Part shown: in pieces, positions 1 through 7,172 of the stretch
Layout: the number at the start of each line of letters is the position of its first letter
Numbering within the stretch: position 1 is the first letter of the stretch
NCBI GenBank assembly: GCA_024276395.1
Contig: JAJRXH010000636.1
Span: 1 to 14,361, forward strand
Direction: 5' to 3'
Length of the DNA stretch: 14,361 bases
Source of the DNA: an archaeon
GTDB lineage: Archaea; Asgardarchaeota; Heimdallarchaeia; Hodarchaeales; S146-22
The notes under the pieces: generated by a model
What the model was told of the DNA's origin: nothing
Databases searched by the model: none
What the model saw: only the letters and a program-made list of their open reading frames with translations
Position numbers and translations under genes: made by a program

Positions 1-2953
1 CTATCTTCGAGAAGATGATTCCTTTCATGAGACGTTCGAATTCTTTTTCATTTTGAGGATCTATCGTTACTAAAAATCTTCCAGGGGACTGTGAAAATAA
101 AACCTGATCATCTCTACTGATTCCCGATGTAGGTATCTTTCGTAGATCTACCTCTATCCCTAGATCTCCAGCAATTGCCATCAAAGCCAAATGAACGCCA
201 AGACCTCCACGATAAATTCCGTGAGAAGACTCGAGAAGGAGACGCTTCACGGCTTCAGAATGTTTTTGATATATTTTTTTATTTTCTTGAATGTTCACGA
301 TAGGCACATTTCTTCCAACTGTCCCTAACAACTTATAATATTCAGAACCACCTAGTTCGTTCTTAGTAAGGCCAAGAATGTAAATTAGATCGCCAGATTT
401 TTTGGGATCCATTGTAAGGCAAAAACGCACATCTTCAATGAGAGCTGCTGCTGATATTTGAACGATTGGAGGTGCCGAGACTCGTCGTTGACCACCATTT
501 TTAGTCGGAACCACTGCATCCATAAACATACTATCCTTCCCAGAGATACAAGGTGTTTCAAATTCTCGCATTCCGTCCGCCAAGGCTTTGGCTGCTCTAA
601 TGAGTTGCGCAGCCTTGTACTTGGCATCTGGATTATTCTCTCCAGGCAATGGACTCGGCCATCCAAAATTATCATTCAAGGGGATTTGTCTCAAATCACC
701 CCCAACAGCAATCACTCGTCTTATTGCCTCGTCCATGTTATAGAGAACCATATGGTAGGTATCTATGGCTCCCAAATCTGGATTATCACCAGTTGCAAAG
801 GCAATTCCTCGAAATGAGTCCAAGACTGGCCTTACTACGGATGCATCACCGTGTACATCTTCATTAACTCCAACTAGTGGCTTGATGACACTGCCTCCTT
901 GCACCTCATGATCAAATTGCCTCACGATGTAATTATAACTAGCAATGTTTTCACTAGAGAGCAGTTGTTTCAATATTCCTGAGAGATCAACTTGTTCTGG
1001 AAGAAGTGGTTCTTGAAGACCTCTTTCTTCTGGAGTGAGCCATTCTGCCTCTAATTCATAGCGAGGATCTCCATGATGAAGAAAGTCGATGTCCAAACAT
1101 GCGCAAGGAAGGTCCCCATAAGTCACGTAAAATTTTCCATCATCTGTAAATTTACCGAGGACTGCAAGTTCAACATCATGCTTAGCTGCTAATCTCACTA
1201 AATCGGGAAGTGTTTCTGGAGGAACCGTTAGACCCATTCTTTCTTGTGATTCTGAGACCATTATCTGCCAAGGATGCAACCCCTCATATTTCACCGGATG
1301 ACGACTAATATCTAGCTCTGCACCATTGGTAAGTTCTGCCAACTCACCGAAAGCTGAAGATATACCTCCAGCTCCAAAATCTTGAATGGCCTTGAATAGT
1401 CCAAGATCTCTGGCATCTATGATAAAATCTTGCACTTTTTTCTGTAAATAAGCATCTCCTATCTGTACATGACTTGACGAAATGTGAGAACCGCCCTCCA
1501 AGGATGATTCCGTGGCACCATGTATTCCATCTATTCCTACCCTTCCCCCAACCACTATCGCCAAATCACCAGGTCTGATAACTTTTACCCACCCAGGCTC
1601 ACCATTAATCTCCCTTGGAATCAAACTTGAGGCGCCAACACCGATGTAAGGCTTTCCAATGAATCCATCGTGAAAGTACACGAAGCCCCATACTGTAGGA
1701 TTGCCACTTCGGTTTCCTCCGTCCTCGACGCCCTTTCTCACACCTTCCAAAATTTGTCGTGGATGAAGATGCGGTCTCAACTCACCATCATAAAATGGGC
1801 TTCCAGTGTGAAAAGACCAAAAACCAGCAATGATTTTTCCACCACGTCCAGTTCCTATTGGATCTCTATATACACCAACTATTCCAGTATATGCCCCACC
1901 ATAAGTCTCAATTGCTGAGGGACTATTATGAGATTCCCATTTCAACGTGTATAACCACTTGTCATCAAAGTCAACAGCACCAGCGTTATCTTCCAGAATA
2001 ATTCGTATCCAAGGAAGTTTTTCCTTTAATTCCAAGGCCGGTGCTTTGATGTAGGTATTAAAAATGCTATTAATGACGATTTTTTGTATTCTCCCACGAG
2101 CATCTCTCACAACATTGCCACCGCACTGAATTACTTCTTCAAGAGATTCATCCTCATCTCCATTAATTCCCTCAAAGATGTTTCCCCTCACATCTGTCAT
2201 TAAAGAGTGAAAAATCTTATGTTTGCAGTGCTCGCTCCAAGTTTGGGCTAAAATTTCCAATTCAACATCAGTTGGTTGCTGTTTCATCCCTATTTTTCTT
2301 CGATATTCTATCACGTCTTTCCGATTGAAATACTGCTGAATGGCTTTCATTTCCGTCAAATTAAGAGCTAATTTTCTAGACTCGCTAATTTTCATCAATT
2401 CCTCATCAGACACGTTTAGGTTAATGTAATCAATCCGTGGTTCTTGCTTTAAAGTCACTCGTGGAATCGTGATGGAGATATCATCCTCTTTTTCATAAAT
2501 AGACACGTTTTGAACTTGATCATTCGAATAAAGGCTAGCTATCTCTTTTAACTCTTTTTTTGAGAGTGGAGAAAAGGTATTAATACAAATTTGAAAGACT
2601 GTATAGACTTTCTCGTCTTCTTTAAATTCTCTTTTGAATAAATCCTTCAAGGCTTCTTCTGCTACCCGGCCAGTAGTATCCGTGACGCCCGGTTTCCAAG
2701 ATACTTGAATCACATATTCGAATGGGACAACAAGCCCTTCAAAAGATGACATCTCAACTAATTCATCTGTAAATATTTTTTTTCTTGCCAATTCTAGTTC
2801 GTCTTCAGTCAGATCCATATCAATGATGTAGATTCTCTTCGTGCGCACCGATTTTAATTGAATTCCTAAATCATACTGCACGCGTCGTTTTATTGCCTCG
2901 CCCATTGGATCTAACAAATCTGGTTGGGTCATAACTTCAAGTATTGCGACCAA
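1..2953 (-). CDS. purL: Phosphoribosylformylglycinamidine synthase, PurSL type (C-terminus cut by window edge)
   Basis: This is the synthetase of purine step 4, turning FGAR into FGAM with ATP and glutamine-derived ammonia. It reads open for 984 codons from a TTG start to the left edge; PurSL proteins are usually about 1000 residues, so only a short C-terminal piece should be missing. Residues 1-165 hold two PurS-like halves, the second recognisable by KPGVTDTTGR. The catalytic-histidine motif SEHCKH lies at residues 240-245, WESHNSPSA at 339-347, GGRVGIDGIHGAT at about 469-481, DFGAGGISSA at 525-534 and ISGKDSM at 803-809. No glutaminase (PurQ) domain is visible, so a separate PurQ is expected. 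The TTG start has a G5 ribosome binding site six bases upstream and gives a normal PurSL N-terminus. An in-frame ATG at 2993-2995 would add 14 residues but lacks such a site. It lies 82 bp downstream of purC on the same strand. The family call is very secure. Confidence 0.95.
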   Translation of the reverse strand, partial: MVAILEVMTQPDLLDPMGEAIKRRVQYDLGIQLKSVRTKRIYIIDMDLTEDELELARKKIFTDELVEMSSFEGLVVPFEYVIQVSWKPGVTDTTGRVAEEALKDLFKREFKEDEKVYTVFQICINTFSPLSKKELKEIASLYSNDQVQNVSIYEKEDDISITIPRVTLKQEPRIDYINLNVSDEELMKISESRKLALNLTEMKAIQQYFNRKDVIEYRRKIGMKQQPTDVELEILAQTWSEHCKHKIFHSLMTDVRGNIFEGINGDEDESLEEVIQCGGNVVRDARGRIQKIVINSIFNTYIKAPALELKEKLPWIRIILEDNAGAVDFDDKWLYTLKWESHNSPSAIETYGGAYTGIVGVYRDPIGTGRGGKIIAGFWSFHTGSPFYDGELRPHLHPRQILEGVRKGVEDGGNRSGNPTVWGFVYFHDGFIGKPYIGVGASSLIPREINGEPGWVKVIRPGDLAIVVGGRVGIDGIHGATESSLEGGSHISSSHVQIGDAYLQKKVQDFIIDARDLGLFKAIQDFGAGGISSAFGELAELTNGAELDISRHPVKYEGLHPWQIMVSESQERMGLTVPPETLPDLVRLAAKHDVELAVLGKFTDDGKFYVTYGDLPCACLDIDFLHHGDPRYELEAEWLTPEERGLQEPLLPEQVDLSGILKQLLSSENIASYNYIVRQFDHEVQGGSVIKPLVGVNEDVHGDASVVRPVLDSFRGIAFATGDNPDLGAIDTYHMVLYNMDEAIRRVIAVGGDLRQIPLNDNFGWPSPLPGENNPDAKYKAAQLIRAAKALADGMREFETPCISGKDSMFMDAVVPTKNGGQRRVSAPPIVQISAAALIEDVRFCLTMDPKKSGDLIYILGLTKNELGGSEYYKLLGTVGRNVPIVNIQENKKIYQKHSEAVKRLLLESSHGIYRGGLGVHLALMAIAGDLGIEVDLRKIPTSGISRDDQVLFSQSPGRFLVTIDPQNEKEFERLMKGIIFSKI

Positions 2954-2964
2954 AAAAATCCCCC
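2951..2964 (-). promoter_or_regulatory. Ribosome binding site and TTG start of purL
   Basis: On the minus strand a run of five G (2964-2960) is followed, after six bases, by TTG at 2953-2951. The G-run to start spacing resembles that of the plus-strand gene at 4904. This decides for the TTG start over the upstream in-frame ATG at 2995. Confidence 0.6.
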
Positions 2965-3035
2965 TAAATAAATTGATGGCGGAAAAAATGGACATCTGAG
3001 AATGAAAAGATCACATTCAACAAAGATTTTCCCAT

Positions 3036-4085
3036 TTAATCACGCTTGATGGATTCTTTAATAAGGGGCAAGCTAGTTCCGCTTTCTACCTCGAATGACA
3101 TCAGATATTCTTCAATTGCTGGATTAGTTAGCATATTTTGTGCAACATCAGTTAACCTTGTTACTAACTCGTGATTCAACATTGCATTAGTAAAAGTAAT
3201 CCGCATCAACCTTCCAGAAACGACATGAGAGACCGCTCCAAAACCCATCCACTCAAGAGCCCTCTTAAGGATCATTCCACTTGAATCTGGAACGGTTGGG
3301 TGCATTCTAACTGAAAAAAACACGTGAAATTTTAACGACGGATGTTCTCCGACTATTAATGGGTTATCTTGAATTCTATTCCACAAATCTTCGTAGGCAC
3401 CAAGCACGTTTCCTAGATCACGCCTGAAACGGTCCTTATCAACTATTTCTAGGGTCTTTTTATCCCATATTCGTACAGTATCTGGAGTAATCTCATCAGC
3501 TAGAAGGATTCTACCATCCGATGTTCTCCCAAACTCCAACTTGAAATCCACCAAAATCAGGCCGAGTCTATCAAAGAAATATCTCAAAAGTTCGTTGATG
3601 AGTAAGGCTTGTGTCTTGAGATATTCAATCTCCGTGGGAGTGGCGAGTCCCAAGGAAACTGCACCTTGTTCCGTGATGAGAGGATCATGAAGAGCATCAT
3701 TCTTAAGAAAAAATTCAATGACAGGATTTTTCAAGGGAGTACCTTCTTGCACTCCATATCTTCTTGAAAAGCTTCCAGCAGCAATGTTTCGACAAACGAC
3801 TTCTAATGGAAGAATGGTGACCTTCTTGCAAACATGGGCAAACCGATCTTCACCTAAATTTTCTAATTTCACGAAATGAGTATCGACACCATTATTCGAT
3901 AAAAATTCAAATATCTTAGCGCTTATTCTCGCATTTAGTGATCCCTTTCCAGCAATCGAGTCTTTTTTCGTACCATCAAACGCTGTCAATGAATTTTTAT
4001 ATTCAATGAGGCATTCTTCAGCCGTATCATCCAATTCATAAACAATTTTAGCTTTTCCTTCATAAATTTTCTTCATTATCCTCAT
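3036..4085 (-). CDS. purC: SAICAR synthetase fused to a PurS domain (PurC-PurS)
   Basis: PurC condenses CAIR with aspartate to give SAICAR, using ATP. From the chosen ATG (4085) the first 240 or so residues are a full-length PurC: KIYEGKAKIVY at the start, FDGTKKDSIAGKGSLN, then CRNIAAGSFSRRYG, the signature LVDFKLEFGR, and LADEITPDTVRIWD. The frame then runs on into about 85 residues that look like a whole PurS subunit (FHVFFSVRMHPTVPDSSG, ALEWMGFGAV, then LTNPAIEEY), encoded at about 3081-3335. PurS is the small structural subunit of bacterial and archaeal FGAM synthase, so two non-consecutive purine steps are tied together in one chain. There is no stop or Met at the junction that would let PurS be made alone. 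Starts at 4076 (MKKIYEG) or 4151 are also possible; 4085 is preceded by GAGGGG. It sits between the kinase gene (84 bp) and purL (82 bp). PurC is certain; the PurS part is confident from pattern. Confidence 0.93.
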   Translation of the reverse strand: MRIMKKIYEGKAKIVYELDDTAEECLIEYKNSLTAFDGTKKDSIAGKGSLNARISAKIFEFLSNNGVDTHFVKLENLGEDRFAHVCKKVTILPLEVVCRNIAAGSFSRRYGVQEGTPLKNPVIEFFLKNDALHDPLITEQGAVSLGLATPTEIEYLKTQALLINELLRYFFDRLGLILVDFKLEFGRTSDGRILLADEITPDTVRIWDKKTLEIVDKDRFRRDLGNVLGAYEDLWNRIQDNPLIVGEHPSLKFHVFFSVRMHPTVPDSSGMILKRALEWMGFGAVSHVVSGRLMRITFTNAMLNHELVTRLTDVAQNMLTNPAIEEYLMSFEVESGTSLPLIKESIKRD

Positions 4086-4169
4086 CAGCCCCTCTTGCAA
4101 TATTTCGCTTGATTCGAACTTTCCACAACAAGTAGATCGACAACTACTCATAATTGAAAAAGCCGTTTT

Positions 4170-4832
4170 TCATTTCAGGAAAAAAACAAGTTTAAGACCT
4201 AATGCGGTAATTAATGCAGAAAGCATATTGTCAGAAAACCAAGGAGGCAAATCCTCTAGAAAATCCATCAAGAAGAATATTACTGCGGGGAAGACCGCAA
4301 GTAGCATGTTAGACTCTTTTTCTAACCAAAGCAATCCAACAGCAAGCAAAAAAGCACTAATAAATCCAGCTATTGTTCCTTCTACGGTTTTTTTCCTAGC
4401 TAACGGCAGCTTATGACGGCCCATACTTCTACCAATCACCGCAGCTACCGCATCCCCCAATAATGTTGGAATGGTAGACAGCGTGACCACCACGTATGGA
4501 TACCAAAACTCGGCTGGCAAGGCCACCACGAACCATGTCAATAAGGTAAAGGGATAATTTGCCACGCCAGTTCTTTCTTCCTTACGTGTCAAGAAGTTGA
4601 TCCAAGTGGACGGATTCTTCCATCGATACATTTCAATGATCACGGCAACTACCAATGACGAGAAAAGTAAGAACTTTATGAGCATTACATCGAGCAAAAA
4701 AGGTGCTATTACTAACAAGAAAACTGAAGAATGAAATGATTTCCGAAGAATTTCTTGCTTCAGGGTAAATGAGGCATTCTTATCTTCTATTTCCTTGGAT
4801 GCCATGAACCAAACCATAATGCCGTCCGTCAT
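4170..4832 (-). CDS. Polyprenol/phytol/dolichol kinase family membrane protein
   Basis: This 220-residue membrane protein resembles the CTP-dependent lipid-alcohol kinases (dolichol, phytol, farnesol and diacylglycerol kinases) and related cytidylyltransferases. Family-like motifs are RKSFHSS at residues 30-36, GDAVAAVIGRSMGRHKLP at 126-143, KKTVEGTIAGF at 147-157 and DNMLSAL at 201-207. About five to six hydrophobic segments surround them. The likely role is phosphorylation of an isoprenoid alcohol, for lipid salvage or for the glycan carrier; the substrate cannot be read from the sequence. The start at 4832 lies about 24 bases from a TTTAAA box, which would make the mRNA leaderless. Later Met codons (4817, 4805) have no better ribosome binding site. 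It is the first gene of the leftward group before purC, but nothing links it to purine synthesis other than position. Confidence 0.8.
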   Translation of the reverse strand: MTDGIMVWFMASKEIEDKNASFTLKQEILRKSFHSSVFLLVIAPFLLDVMLIKFLLFSSLVVAVIIEMYRWKNPSTWINFLTRKEERTGVANYPFTLLTWFVVALPAEFWYPYVVVTLSTIPTLLGDAVAAVIGRSMGRHKLPLARKKTVEGTIAGFISAFLLAVGLLWLEKESNMLLAVFPAVIFFLMDFLEDLPPWFSDNMLSALITALGLKLVFFLK

Positions 4833-4850
4833 GTAACGATCAAAGATGCA

Positions 4851-4862
4851 ACTTTAAAAACC
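4851..4862. promoter_or_regulatory. Shared TATA-like core between divergent genes
   Basis: The self-complementary TTTAAA at 4853-4858 is the only good TATA-like element in the 71-bp gap. Leftward it places the transcription start at about the ATG at 4832. Rightward it places it near 4882, giving a leader of about 22 bases with a ribosome binding site for the gene at 4904. One element working in both directions is inference. Confidence 0.45.
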
Positions 4863-4891
4863 TTCGATTAGTCAGTTGCTCATGTAACAAT

Positions 4892-4906
4892 GGGGGTCAA
4901 GAAGTG
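4892..4906 (+). promoter_or_regulatory. Ribosome binding site and GTG start
   Basis: GGGGGT (4892-4897) lies six bases before GTG at 4904. The nearby ATG at 4890 is out of frame with the long open frame, so GTG is the supported start. Confidence 0.6.
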
Positions 4907-5710
4907 CTTTCCTTATATGGTGCAAGTGAAACAAGTGTCTTGTTATGGAACATCACGGTCACCATCGTCACCCTCATGTACGGAATGGCTGGTTACGCCA
5001 CGTTGTCTTGGTTACATAGTCGAGAATGGATCTCAACAGAGGTAGGAACGCGACTGAATCACCTCTTCATTGCTTCGTGGGTTCTTTTTTGGACTCTTTA
5101 CGATGCCACGGCTGGAAAGAGCTGGATGCTTAACATCAGCCTTCCACTCCTAAATTTCGTATTTTCCGCCTACATTCTTAGTGTCATCACGCAAGATCCA
5201 GAAACATCAAGTAGTTTCTTTTTCTTCGGAAAGGTAGAGAAGAATTTCTTTGAAGATCTCTTGATGCTATCTTTCATTCTCATCGGATTGGGCATCACGT
5301 TCTATGGATGTTACATGGCCATCCTATTGACCGCCATCCTGGGTTGGGGATGGGTCTTTGGTGAACAAATCACCAGTTTCTTCTCCAAAAAACCAATGAC
5401 TTTTCGCTTACACGGCGAAGACCGAAACGTCTTAGAGATCTTTGGCTTCTTTATCGGAAGCTGGATTGGAACATTTGTGTATCTCACGCCATTGGCACTT
5501 GCAGATGTGCTCAAGCCCTTTTCCCCAACTTTCGACCTAGTAACTCTATTGATGACCGTCGCAACACTCACGGTGGTAGCAACCATCGCCTATTCTATCA
5601 CCAGCAGAGGTTGGCGAAAGATCATCATCACCATTTTCATCATCCTAACAACCCTAGTCATAGACGGATTACTGGGAACGTCTTTTATTGTATTATCCAT
5701 CGAAGGATGA
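4904..5710 (+). CDS. Unrecognised polytopic membrane protein
   Basis: I do not recognise a family. The 268-residue product is very hydrophobic, with about seven likely membrane segments near residues 10-35, 49-65, 74-95, 117-150 (perhaps two), 180-205, 212-232 and 238-266. A short loop at about 155-178 is polar and charged. No catalytic motif, metal-binding cluster or transporter signature stands out. The gene is read divergently from the polyprenol kinase gene and may share its promoter core, which hints at a membrane or lipid context but proves nothing. It faces the DUF389 gene with 52 bp between the two stop codons. Start choice rests on the G-rich site just upstream of the GTG. Confidence 0.8.
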   Translation: MLSLYGASETSVLLWNITVTIVTLMYGMAGYATLSWLHSREWISTEVGTRLNHLFIASWVLFWTLYDATAGKSWMLNISLPLLNFVFSAYILSVITQDPETSSSFFFFGKVEKNFFEDLLMLSFILIGLGITFYGCYMAILLTAILGWGWVFGEQITSFFSKKPMTFRLHGEDRNVLEIFGFFIGSWIGTFVYLTPLALADVLKPFSPTFDLVTLLMTVATLTVVATIAYSITSRGWRKIIITIFIILTTLVIDGLLGTSFIVLSIEG

Positions 5711-5762
5711 CCAGAAGGTCAATCACGAAACAAGAATGATGAAACTCCTTTCAAGGGCGAAA

Positions 5763-6992
5763 TCACGTAGTAGATTGCATCTTCGAGACAAATATCACGA
5801 ACACTTCAATCGTCGTGGATTTACCAGTAATCTTGGTGATGCGATCATCTGCAGATGCTATCCGCTGTTGTATCACTCTAACATCGGTGCCAACGTACTG
5901 AAGGGTAAGCGATACCTTGATGTGGGTATCAGAAATGAAAATCATTGGTGGATTCAGAATGGTCATATTCTCCGAGGTAAATTCTTCTTGAATCACGTTT
6001 CGTACTTGATATTGCTCTCGTATTTGATTGAAACTAATCGAAAAGAAACCAGCGACTAGAATGACTAAAATGAAGATGACTGATACTAAATAATACAAGT
6101 TTTGCCGTAATCGAATCGTGCGCGCTCGTGCTCTCCAAGCAACCGTGGGTTTAAATCCTCTAATCCAAAAAATCAAGAGAGACACTAAGTGGATGGACAA
6201 AACATTCACGAACAACAAAAAGAAACTTCCCAAGGCCAGATTCCAAGCTTGCATGTACAAAAGAATTCCAGTATTAGCTGCGGGAGGCATTAATGCCGCC
6301 GCCACGGCAATACCAATGACTGGTACATCTTGCTGTTCACTAGAGGCAATTCCCACGGCTATGCCAGAAACGATAGCAATGACCAAATCCAAGAGACTCA
6401 CTGTTGTTCGAATGGACATTTCATGAGTAAGCCAATCAGAACCAAGGATGATAGCAACGAATAATCCGATGAAAATAGCCAATAATATACCAATGACTTC
6501 TGTTTGCAAGCCTTTCTTCAACAAGGTCCAGTCATTAAGAACAATTCCAAAAGATGCCGCTAAGACTGGACTTAAAAATGGTGCGACAATCATGCTAGCG
6601 ACAACAGCCACGATGTTGTCTGCAATCAAGCCTAATGATGCAATGACGGCGCTAGCAATGACGAACACTAAAAAAGCCAAGGATAATTCGGCATTTGCTT
6701 GCATTCCTACCTCCATTTCTTCGATGGAAATCCGTCCTTTTTCTCGATGCCTCGCAGAAAGTCGTGGAATTCTAAAACTCACGTCTTTGACGCTAATCGT
6801 CCCGTATCTAAGACCAACACCCATCTTCTGCAAGTAAGAAAGCAAAGATCCTACTTTTGCTGGACTAACCGTAATGATCAAGTGATCTGATGTCATACCA
6901 TCAACTAAATCGACATACCGAAACTCTTTCAACAATGCTTCTCTTAAAAGATATCCTTCACCAGCTGGAACAATGATATGGACTTCTTTCAT
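5763..6992 (-). CDS. DUF389 / TIGR00341 family membrane protein
   Basis: The 409-residue product has the layout of the DUF389 family, which is found in archaea and bacteria and has no established function. The N-terminal 95 or so residues are soluble, starting KEVHIIVPAGEG, and could form a small alpha/beta domain. Membrane segments follow from about residue 100 to 330, including the family-like stretches ADNIVAVVASMIVAPFLSPVL and AAALMPPAANTGI with their prolines in the membrane. A second soluble domain of about 80 residues ends the protein. The ATG at 6992 is chosen because AAGGTG (7004-6999) sits six bases upstream; the GTG at 7001 is part of that site. It is convergent with the gene at 4904 and divergent from the zinc-ribbon gene. 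Confidence 0.88.
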   Translation of the reverse strand: MKEVHIIVPAGEGYLLREALLKEFRYVDLVDGMTSDHLIITVSPAKVGSLLSYLQKMGVGLRYGTISVKDVSFRIPRLSARHREKGRISIEEMEVGMQANAELSLAFLVFVIASAVIASLGLIADNIVAVVASMIVAPFLSPVLAASFGIVLNDWTLLKKGLQTEVIGILLAIFIGLFVAIILGSDWLTHEMSIRTTVSLLDLVIAIVSGIAVGIASSEQQDVPVIGIAVAAALMPPAANTGILLYMQAWNLALGSFFLLFVNVLSIHLVSLLIFWIRGFKPTVAWRARARTIRLRQNLYYLVSVIFILVILVAGFFSISFNQIREQYQVRNVIQEEFTSENMTILNPPMIFISDTHIKVSLTLQYVGTDVRVIQQRIASADDRITKITGKSTTIEVFVIFVSKMQSTT

Positions 6993-6998
6993 AGAAAT

Positions 6999-7004
6999 CA
7001 CCTT
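6999..7004 (-). promoter_or_regulatory. Ribosome binding site of the DUF389 gene
   Basis: AAGGTG on the minus strand, six bases before the ATG at 6992. It overlaps an upstream in-frame GTG (7001) and so argues against that longer start. Confidence 0.65.
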
Positions 7005-7033
7005 CTTGAAATCCTGGTTCCACTTGATTTTAG

Positions 7034-7047
7034 TGGTAGAACTACCA
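7034..7047. promoter_or_regulatory. Perfect 14-bp palindrome in a divergent intergenic region
   Basis: TGGTAG-AA-CTACCA is a perfect inverted repeat. CACTTG (7021-7026) and CAAGTG (7046-7051) form a second inverted pair around and partly overlapping it. It lies 42 bp upstream of the DUF389 start and about 80 bp before the next TATA box, a position where an archaeal repressor or activator could bind. No regulator is identified. Confidence 0.35.
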
Positions 7048-7124
7048 AGTGACTTTAGATTGTTGCGAAGGCTCTCAGCTTGTCCTTATTTTCATTCCTC
7101 ACTGAATATCTTTTTAACAATGAA

Positions 7125-7134
7125 CTTTATATCT
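7125..7134 (+). promoter_or_regulatory. TATA box of the zinc-ribbon/coiled-coil gene
   Basis: CTTTATATCT is a good archaeal TATA-like box. About 26 bases further on, near 7155, transcription would begin, leaving a short leader with the GGTGAT site before the ATG at 7170. Confidence 0.55.
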
Positions 7135-7159
7135 TATTCATGTAAGAGCATTCACAGTT

Positions 7160-7172
7160 GGTGATGATCATG
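7160..7172 (+). promoter_or_regulatory. Ribosome binding site and ATG start
   Basis: GGTGAT (7160-7165) is followed after four bases by ATG at 7170. The upstream in-frame TTG (7158), GTG (7161) and ATG (7164) overlap this site, so 7170 is the likely start. Confidence 0.6.

Noticed and set aside
385..1918. Several open frames of 70-120 codons on both strands, for example 458-817 and 1670-1918 on the plus strand
   Set aside because: They lie inside purL in other frames; the purL frame is open through the whole region and carries family motifs throughout.
2954..2995. In-frame ATG at 2995 as the purL start
   Set aside because: It lacks a ribosome binding site, and the 14 extra residues precede the normal PurSL N-terminus; the TTG at 2953 has a well-placed G-rich site. 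Kept as an alternative.
5688..6059. Plus-strand 123-codon frame at the end of the membrane protein gene
   Set aside because: Mostly overlaps the DUF389 gene in antisense, has no ribosome binding site and no recognisable protein features.
6118..6837. Plus-strand open frames of about 100-130 codons opposite the DUF389 gene
   Set aside because: Antisense shadows of a clear membrane protein gene; their composition (many Met, Thr, Ala, Pro) is what the reverse of membrane codons gives.
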